Of a DNA stretch of 64,000 nt, positions 58,505 through 64,000 are shown in pieces. Positions within the stretch are counted from its first letter, which is position 1. Each line of letters begins with the position of its first letter. The notes under the pieces were generated by a model, which saw nothing but the letters and a program-made list of their open reading frames with translations, was not told the origin of the DNA and did no database searches. The position numbers and the translations under genes were made by a program. The DNA comes from Labilithrix sp. (GTDB taxonomy: Bacteria > Myxococcota_A > Polyangia > Polyangiales > Polyangiaceae). The stretch is from NCBI GenBank assembly GCA_019637195.1, contig JAHBWA010000007.1, forward strand, positions 60,817 to 124,816, in the 5' to 3' direction.

Positions 58505-60802
58505 TCACCGAACGAAGAACGTCCCGATCCGCACGCGGTTGTCGTCCACGACGCCCTTGCCCGGCGCGACCACCTTCGCCCGGCCCCGCCGCCCCGAGAC
58601 GTGGCCGAAGGCGAGCCAGACGTCGTAGGTGCCGCGCGCGGCCTTGCCGACGTGCACGCCGAACGCGTCCTGGACGACGTAGCCGAGCGGCGCGTCCGAG
58701 AGGTAGAAGCTCCCGCCTACGACCTGGTGGTCCGCGTTGAAGAAGTCCTTCGGCTTCTCCTTCGGGTCCTCGGTCTCGGGGATCGGCTCCTGCCCCTCGC
58801 GTCGCTCGACGTGGACGAACACGCCGGTCGTGCGCGGCAGCGCCCCCGTGCGGCGGAGGTAGACGTCGAGCGTGACGTTCGAGAGGTGGTCCGGTCCGTT
58901 CAGGCGCGCGGCGTCGACGACGATTGGCAGCTCGAACTGCGCCCCGAGCTTCGTCGCGTCGGGCGCCGGAGCCACCACGAGCGCCGGCGTGCCGTTGGCG
59001 TTCTTCATCGGCGCCGGCGGATAGCGCGGCTCGGTCCAGCCGGCGACGAAGACACCGAGGACCGCCCAGGGAGCGAGCACGAGCGCCGCGGTCCGCACGA
59101 CGGCGCCTCGCCGAAACGGCGAGCGACCGCGCCGCGCGGAGAGACCGAGGAGCACGAGCGCGGCGAGCGCCGCGGCCGTGACCGCGCCCCCGGCGAGCGC
59201 GGAGCGCGGGCGGAACGAGATCGTCACGTCGCGCTCGCCCGGCGGCAAGTCGACCGCCAGCAAGCCGTCGTCCGACACGACCGTGCCCACCGAAGCGCGC
59301 CAGCCCGGGTGCCAGTTCTGGTTGACCATCAGCCGGCCGGCGCTCGCCATCGACGCGCGCACGACGATCTGGTTCGGCGACCAGGAGACGCGCTTGGCGT
59401 GGCCCACGCCAGGATCGACCACGTACTCCTCGGCGAGCAGGTCCCCGCGGAGCTTCGGGGACATCGTGACGGGGTGCGTCTCCCAGCACGAGAGCGAGCC
59501 CGCGCCGATGCCGTCGTAGTGCGCCGCGAGCCAGCGGTTGCCGCGCGCCTGCCGGAAGTCTTCACGCCGGGCGACCGCGACGACGCCGAGCTCGCGCTCC
59601 TTGTTGATGGACGCGAACGTCTGGATCTCCGAGCCGATGGTCAACACGACGGCCAGCGAGAGGACGACGTTCGCCCCGATCCGCCAGCGCTTCCCGTCGC
59701 CGAGGCGCGGCAGCTTCGCGAGCGCGTTCGCCGCCGGCTCGCTCGCGTAGAGGATCGCGAGCCAGAGGAAGCGCTCCGGGTAGCGGAGCGCCGAGAACAC
59801 GGGGAGCTCGCGGAGCAGCGCGAACAGCGCCGGCTTGCGGGCGTAGCCGGCGGCGAGCCAGAGGAAGACGACGACGACGACGAGCGGCTTGATCGATTTG
59901 CGGTCCGAGCCGCCGAGGGCGACGAGCGCGAGGAACGCCGCGCCGACGTAGAAGCTCCCGGGATCCGCGGCGTCGCTGTCTTTGGTCGCGAGCGACTTGA
60001 TGAGGAAGAAGAGCAGCTTCTTCGGCGCGTGGCCCGGCGTCCCGGCCATGATCCGCGGCTGGGCGGCGAGCGTCTCGGCGAGCGGCAGGAGGCGGACGGC
60101 GGACGCGGCGAGCATGAAGCTGGCGAGCGCCGCCAGCATGGCGAGGGCGCGGAGGCGACGGCTCGGGGGCTGCTCGCTCAGCGCGCGCGCGGCCTCGATG
60201 ACCGCCGCGACCGCGACCAGCGGCGCCGCGAACGTGCCGCCGAAGCCGACCATCACCGCGAACGCGATCGCGCCGACGACGATCCCCGAGGTGCGCCCGC
60301 GCGCGGCGAGCGTGATGCCGTAGAGGATGAACGGGACGAGCTCGAAGCCGAAGAAGTTCGTCCACCCGCGGAAGTACGCGACCGCGAAGTGCCCCGAGAG
60401 CGCGAACACCGGCGCGATCCGAAGCGCCGCCGTGCTGTCGTTCACGCGGAGCCGGATCCAGCGGTACGTGCCTTCCATCCCCACGACCGTGAAGAGGAAG
60501 ACGACGAGGAGCTCGGCGCGCTCGACACCGAAGAGGAGGCTCAGCAAGAACGGCGGCGAGGCGAAGCGGCTCTGCGGCTCGCCGAGCCCGTAGATGCCGC
60601 CGCAATACCAGGGATCCCAGAGCGGCAGCTCGCCGAAGCGGCGGACCGCGTCGACGGCGGCCCGCTCGTGGAGCGCGAGCACCTGCGCGTCGCGGAACTC
60701 GTTGAACCACGCCGCCGACGGCAAGAACGTCCAGACGAGCGCCAGCGCGAGGAGCGCGAAGAGCGCGAGCCGGACGGCCGTTCGTTCCGCGAGGCGTCCC
60801 AT
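58505..60802 (-). CDS. YfhO-like multi-span membrane protein (second copy)
   Basis: 765 residues. First periplasmic loop LPLWDPWYCGGIYGLGEPQS matches the PLWNPYECGG loop of the protein at 35201-36970; closing NQNWHPGWRASVG parallels NTSWARGWRASVG. About ten helices, then a 170-residue soluble C-terminal domain absent from the first copy. Probably a GT-C transferase for an envelope glycan. Confidence 0.82.
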   Translation of the reverse strand: MGRLAERTAVRLALFALLALALVWTFLPSAAWFNEFRDAQVLALHERAAVDAVRRFGELPLWDPWYCGGIYGLGEPQSRFASPPFLLSLLFGVERAELLVVFLFTVVGMEGTYRWIRLRVNDSTAALRIAPVFALSGHFAVAYFRGWTNFFGFELVPFILYGITLAARGRTSGIVVGAIAFAVMVGFGGTFAAPLVAVAAVIEAARALSEQPPSRRLRALAMLAALASFMLAASAVRLLPLAETLAAQPRIMAGTPGHAPKKLLFFLIKSLATKDSDAADPGSFYVGAAFLALVALGGSDRKSIKPLVVVVVFLWLAAGYARKPALFALLRELPVFSALRYPERFLWLAILYASEPAANALAKLPRLGDGKRWRIGANVVLSLAVVLTIGSEIQTFASINKERELGVVAVARREDFRQARGNRWLAAHYDGIGAGSLSCWETHPVTMSPKLRGDLLAEEYVVDPGVGHAKRVSWSPNQIVVRASMASAGRLMVNQNWHPGWRASVGTVVSDDGLLAVDLPPGERDVTISFRPRSALAGGAVTAAALAALVLLGLSARRGRSPFRRGAVVRTAALVLAPWAVLGVFVAGWTEPRYPPAPMKNANGTPALVVAPAPDATKLGAQFELPIVVDAARLNGPDHLSNVTLDVYLRRTGALPRTTGVFVHVERREGQEPIPETEDPKEKPKDFFNADHQVVGGSFYLSDAPLGYVVQDAFGVHVGKAARGTYDVWLAFGHVSGRRGRAKVVAPGKGVVDDNRVRIGTFFVR

Positions 60803-60805
60803 CCG

Positions 60806-61210
60806 TCAGTCGTAGAAGGGACGCGGCTTGCACGGGATCGCGCCGGCCTGCCGCTCGTCGATGTCGTCCGGAGAGCGCGCGGCCCGCCGGTGGATGTCGT
60901 CGTCGACCGCCCGGAGCACCTCCTCGATACGTACCCCCTTCTCCTTCGCGAGCTCCTCGGCCCGGCGATACTCGCGGCCGTGGAAGTCGTCGCGCTGCGA
61001 CCATCGGTCCGCGGGGAAGTGCTGCGCGGTCTCGTTCGCCCACGTGCGCTCGTTCGAGGCGATGTCGGAGGCGATCTCGGCGAGCTCCTCGGGCGTCGCC
61101 TGACGGCTCGGGACCGGCGCCGCGGCGAGCGCCACCCGTACGGCCACCACGGCCGTGCAGGCGAGGACGACGGCGGCAGCGGGGAGGCTCGTTCTCGGGT
61201 CCATCACCAT
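60806..61210 (-). CDS. Small exported hypothetical protein
   Basis: 134 residues with an N-terminal hydrophobic segment (AAAVVLACTAVVAVRVAL) that could be a signal or anchor; the remainder is charged and helical (EELAEIASDIASNERTWANETAQHFPADRW). It lies 3 bases upstream of the YfhO-like gene on the same strand. No family recognised. Confidence 0.6.
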   Translation of the reverse strand: MVMDPRTSLPAAAVVLACTAVVAVRVALAAAPVPSRQATPEELAEIASDIASNERTWANETAQHFPADRWSQRDDFHGREYRRAEELAKEKGVRIEEVLRAVDDDIHRRAARSPDDIDERQAGAIPCKPRPFYD

Positions 61211-61246
61211 GAGGTCTTCGAGCTCGGGGCGCGTCGCGGCGCGCGG

Positions 61247-63898
61247 TCAGTCCTTCGGGCCTTCGTTGTAGCCCCGAGGACGATACTTGGGGTCGACGCC
61301 GTTGTGTTCCTCCCCGTGCTCGAGCACGTCCCTCGCGACGTACTCGAGCCAGGATCCGGGGTGCTTGTCCTTCATCGCGTCGAGCTCCGCGCGGACGCTC
61401 GAGCCCTCGACGAGGAGCTTCTCGTCCCAGAGGCACTGGACGCCGAGCGCGACCAAGTTGACGTCGTTCGGCGCGAGCTCGAAGCCGCGCACGTAGTGCG
61501 GCCAGGCCTCCGGCGCGCGGTGCAGGCGGCAGAGCGTGTCTCCGTAGTAGATGCTCGCCATGGGCCACTTCGGCGCGAGCTCGAGCGCGCGCCCGTTCGC
61601 GGCGAGGCGCGCCTCGAGATCGCCGCGCGCGCCCTTCATGACCGAGTAGTTGAGGTGCGCCTTCGCGCTGCGCGGCACGGCCTTGCGCGTCGCGTCCCAG
61701 AACGAGAGGTCGTCCGTGTAGTCGTTGGCGTGCCGGCGGGCCGCGACGGCCTGGAACAGGAAGAACCCGACCGTGCCCACGACGAGCGCGCGCCGGGCGA
61801 CGCGGCCGCCCGTCCTCGCCACGCGCTCGGCGAGCCTGCCGAAGACCACGGCGAGGATGAGGCTCGTCCCGATCACCGGGAAGTACCAGAAGCGCTCGGC
61901 GCGGACCGTGGGCAAGAGCACCGGCAGGTTCGACACGGGGAAGAACGACAGGACCACCCACAGCGCGCCGAACGCGACGACGAGCGACGTGTCGGGCGGT
62001 ATCCGCGACTCGGCCGCGTGCGCGGGATCGACCTCCGCGAGCCGGCCCTCGACGCGCGGGGCCTCCGCCGGCGCCGCGCCTTCGACCCCCACGGCCTCCG
62101 CCGGCGCCGCGCCTTCGACCCCCGCGGCCTCCGCCGGCGCCGCGCCTTCGACCCCCACGGCCTCCGCCGGCACTGCACCCTCGACCCACGCGGTCAGCGC
62201 TCGCGCCGCGGCCGCACGCTGGAGCTCGGCAGCGCGCCGCTTGCGCTGTCGCCGCCAGGAGCGGATCCCGAGCCACGTCGCGAGCGGGAACGGCAGCACC
62301 ATCGCGAGGCCGCCGAGGATGATCTCCGGCGACGCCATCGTCTCGGGGACGGGCTCCTGCGGCGCGGAGTAATCACCCGAGAGCGTGTACGGGAAGACGA
62401 CCTGCATGAGCCCGCGCCACCAGACGCGGAGCGCGCCGCCCACACGGTGGAGCGCGTCGGCGTGGACCAGCGGGTTGTTCAGCGGATCGCGCGGCAGCGT
62501 CGGTTGCGCGTACCAGCGGAGCACCGCGGCGAACGCGCGACCGCCGAGCCCCTTGTGAGCGTTCGCCTCCGCGGAGAGCTCCGGCGGGAGAGGGGCCGGG
62601 AACATCCTCCGCCGCGCCTCGACGTAGAGGACGAACGCCGCCCCCGCGGCGACGAACGCGACGACGGCGCGGAGCCAGCGGCGCGGCTTCTCGGGGTGCG
62701 TGTTCGGCGCCAGCAAGAGCGCGCCGAGCGGCAGGAGCGGGACGCAGCAGAGGGCGCTCTCCTTCGAATAGAGGCCGAAGAGCGAGCCGAGGATCACCCC
62801 GAGCGCCATCCACGGGAGCTTCCAGGTGAGCGCGAGGAGCGCGAGGAGCGTCCCGGTCGCGCCGAGCACGTCCGCGATGCCGACGACGCCGCTGACGGCC
62901 TCGGTGAGCAGCGCGCTCGCGGTGAACGCCGCGCCGGCGATCCAGGCGACGCCGCGGCGCTTGGTCAACGCGAACGCGAGCACGCACATGAGCGCGCCGT
63001 TCACACCGTGCAAGAGGACGTTCACCCAGTGGTGGAGAAACGGGGTCTGATCGCGCGCACCGAGCCCCCAGAGCGCGCGCCACACGAGGTTCGGGATCGG
63101 ACGGTACGAGCCGATGCTGCGCTCCGGGCCGAGGCCCCAAAAGTCACGATAGAACGCGTCGATCCAGCGAAACTTCGGCTCGGCGTCGGCGATGCTCCGC
63201 ACGAAGGGGTTCGCGAGCAGCGCCTCTTGCTCGTCGAAGATGAAGTTGGTCCGCGGATGCCTCGTGAAGAGGATCATCGACAGAAAGCAGTACGGGACGA
63301 GCGCGAGCCCGAACGAGGGAGCGTCGCCGAGGAAGTAGTCGTGGATCCATTGCCGGAACGTGAAGATGAACTTCGGCTTCTCTTCCGAAACCTCCGGCAC
63401 GTGCGCCGGCGGAGCCTCCGCTCCGAGCGTCGGCGCCGGCGACGCGGCCTCCGCGCCGTACGCCCGACCGGTAGCCTCCGCGCCATACGAAGCCGCGGCA
63501 GCCCCCGCGCCGTACGCGGGACCGCCAGCCTCCACGCCGTACGCGGGCACGACGGCCTCCGCGCCGTACGCGGGCGCGACGGCCTCCGCGCCGTACGCCG
63601 GACCGGCGGCCTCCGCGCCGTACGCCGGACCGGCGGCCTCCGCGCCGTACGCCGGACCAGCCTCCGCGCCGTACGCCGGACCGGCAGCCTCCGCGCCGTA
63701 CGCGGGCGCGACAGCCTCCGCTTCGCCGAGCGACGGCACCACCGCCTCCCCGCCGAGCGACGGCGACGCGCCCTCCGCGCTCAGCGACGGCGGGCTGGGA
63801 GCGTCCACCCCGCCCGAGCCCGATGCGGCGTCGCGCGCAGGCTCGCCGGCCGGATCCTCCGCGAGCCGTCGCTCGTCGTTCTCGGCCTCGGGCGCCAC
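61247..63898 (-). CDS. TMTC-like membrane protein with TPR tail and repeat-rich N-terminus
   Basis: 883 residues from GTG with GGGAGAGGGG upstream. Order: disordered N-terminus of about 160 residues built of 9-residue AYGAEAAGP-type repeats; about ten membrane helices with a first loop NFIFDEQEALLANPFVR and SYRPIPNLVWRALW as in TMTC/PMT-type mannosyltransferases; a VEGAAPAEA repeat insert in a cytoplasmic loop; and C-terminal TPRs (LNYSVMKGARGDLEARLAANGRAL, YYGDTLCRLHRAPEAW). Probably an O-glycosyltransferase. Confidence 0.75.
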   Translation of the reverse strand: MAPEAENDERRLAEDPAGEPARDAASGSGGVDAPSPPSLSAEGASPSLGGEAVVPSLGEAEAVAPAYGAEAAGPAYGAEAGPAYGAEAAGPAYGAEAAGPAYGAEAVAPAYGAEAVVPAYGVEAGGPAYGAGAAAASYGAEATGRAYGAEAASPAPTLGAEAPPAHVPEVSEEKPKFIFTFRQWIHDYFLGDAPSFGLALVPYCFLSMILFTRHPRTNFIFDEQEALLANPFVRSIADAEPKFRWIDAFYRDFWGLGPERSIGSYRPIPNLVWRALWGLGARDQTPFLHHWVNVLLHGVNGALMCVLAFALTKRRGVAWIAGAAFTASALLTEAVSGVVGIADVLGATGTLLALLALTWKLPWMALGVILGSLFGLYSKESALCCVPLLPLGALLLAPNTHPEKPRRWLRAVVAFVAAGAAFVLYVEARRRMFPAPLPPELSAEANAHKGLGGRAFAAVLRWYAQPTLPRDPLNNPLVHADALHRVGGALRVWWRGLMQVVFPYTLSGDYSAPQEPVPETMASPEIILGGLAMVLPFPLATWLGIRSWRRQRKRRAAELQRAAAARALTAWVEGAVPAEAVGVEGAAPAEAAGVEGAAPAEAVGVEGAAPAEAPRVEGRLAEVDPAHAAESRIPPDTSLVVAFGALWVVLSFFPVSNLPVLLPTVRAERFWYFPVIGTSLILAVVFGRLAERVARTGGRVARRALVVGTVGFFLFQAVAARRHANDYTDDLSFWDATRKAVPRSAKAHLNYSVMKGARGDLEARLAANGRALELAPKWPMASIYYGDTLCRLHRAPEAWPHYVRGFELAPNDVNLVALGVQCLWDEKLLVEGSSVRAELDAMKDKHPGSWLEYVARDVLEHGEEHNGVDPKYRPRGYNEGPKD
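62061..62192 (-). repeat. 33-bp in-frame tandem repeat, 4 copies
   Basis: GCCTCCGCCGGCGCCGCGCC-type units begin at 62061, 62094, 62127 and 62160; the first three are nearly identical. They encode VEGAAPAEA(V/A)G on the minus strand, inside a loop of the TMTC-like protein. Confidence 0.88.
63447..63713 (-). repeat. 27-bp in-frame tandem repeat, 10 copies
   Basis: Units of the form GCCTCCGCGCCGTACGCCGG follow each other from 63447 to 63713; one copy is 24 bp. They encode AGPAYGAEA repeats in the N-terminus of the TMTC-like protein. Two adjacent copies are identical. Confidence 0.9.
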
Positions 63899-63912
63899 GA
63901 CCCCTCTCCCGT

Positions 63913-64000
63913 CTACTTCCCCAGCTCCGCGACGATGGCCGGCGGCGGCGGCGGCTCGTCGTCGGGGATGACCCAGTTGTCGCCCCACAGCTGAGCGCCG
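63913..64000 (-). CDS. C-terminus of an upstream gene, partial
   Basis: Minus-strand frame entering from the right edge reads GAQLWGDNWVIPDDEPP...AIVAELGK and stops at TAG (63913-63915), 14 bases before the GTG of the TMTC-like gene. Family not determinable from 28 residues. Confidence 0.5.
   Translation of the reverse strand, partial: GAQLWGDNWVIPDDEPPPPPAIVAELGK

Noticed and set aside
58601..63994. 1,797-codon open frame on the plus strand
   Set aside because: It is antisense to three well-supported membrane protein genes; its Arg/Glu/Asp/Val-rich, motif-free translation is the usual complement of GC-rich hydrophobic coding sequence.

Overview
The window is high-GC DNA (roughly two thirds G+C by eye) with tightly packed genes, many ATGA start/stop overlaps and frequent GTG starts. 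JmjC-type cupins, many Cys-anchored lipoproteins, COG0523 and AztD-like zinc proteins and very large envelope glycosyltransferases suggest a myxobacterium-like member of the Myxococcota. That assignment is inference; there is no rRNA or other marker gene here.

Region A (1-6.4 kb, minus strand) is a class I lanthipeptide operon: a 56-residue double-glycine precursor resembling the pinensin family, a hairpin, a C39-peptidase ABC exporter, an HlyD adaptor, and a split LanB dehydratase (glutamylation protein plus the start of a separate SpaB_C/elimination protein running off the left edge).

Region B (6.5-17.2 kb) holds two secreted lipoproteins, a TolC channel in an operon with a JmjC cupin, an unknown protein and a metallo-beta-lactamase-fold protein, a convergent GT25 glycosyltransferase/JmjC pair, and a 2OG-Fe(II) oxygenase. 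Three proteins end in a similar winged-helix-like tail. The set looks like a hydroxylate-then-glycosylate cassette, perhaps acting on the lanthipeptide.

Region C (17.5-26.9 kb) is a zinc-homeostasis locus: COG0523 GTPase with a methyltransferase, a Fur-family regulator (probable Zur), an ArsR/SmtB regulator, a His-rich lipoprotein, two GW/VG-motif lipoproteins, a TonB receptor and an AztD-like metallochaperone. Regions B and C share a palindromic operator, GCAAT-N3-ATTGC or close variants, at seven sites plus one degenerate site. This suggests one zinc-responsive regulon that includes the peptide-modification genes.

Region D (26.9-42.1 kb) starts with a decayed tyrosine recombinase beside tRNA-Lys(CUU). 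It continues with envelope polysaccharide genes: methyltransferases, GalE, GT2 transferases and large multi-span membrane proteins, ending with a DUF3160 lipoprotein.

Region E (42.5-45.5 kb) is an AT-richer secreted protein gene next to a 2.4-kb insertion sequence. An internally deleted relic of the same family lies at 57.7-58.0 kb.

Region F (45.6-64 kb) is nucleotide-sugar and surface-glycan biosynthesis: a Gfo/Idh plus DegT pair, then WecE, RfbB, RfbA and WecD (a dTDP-Fuc4NAc pathway), GT2 and GT-C proteins, ThiO-type glycine oxidase, a YfhO-like protein and a TMTC-like TPR protein with coding tandem repeats.
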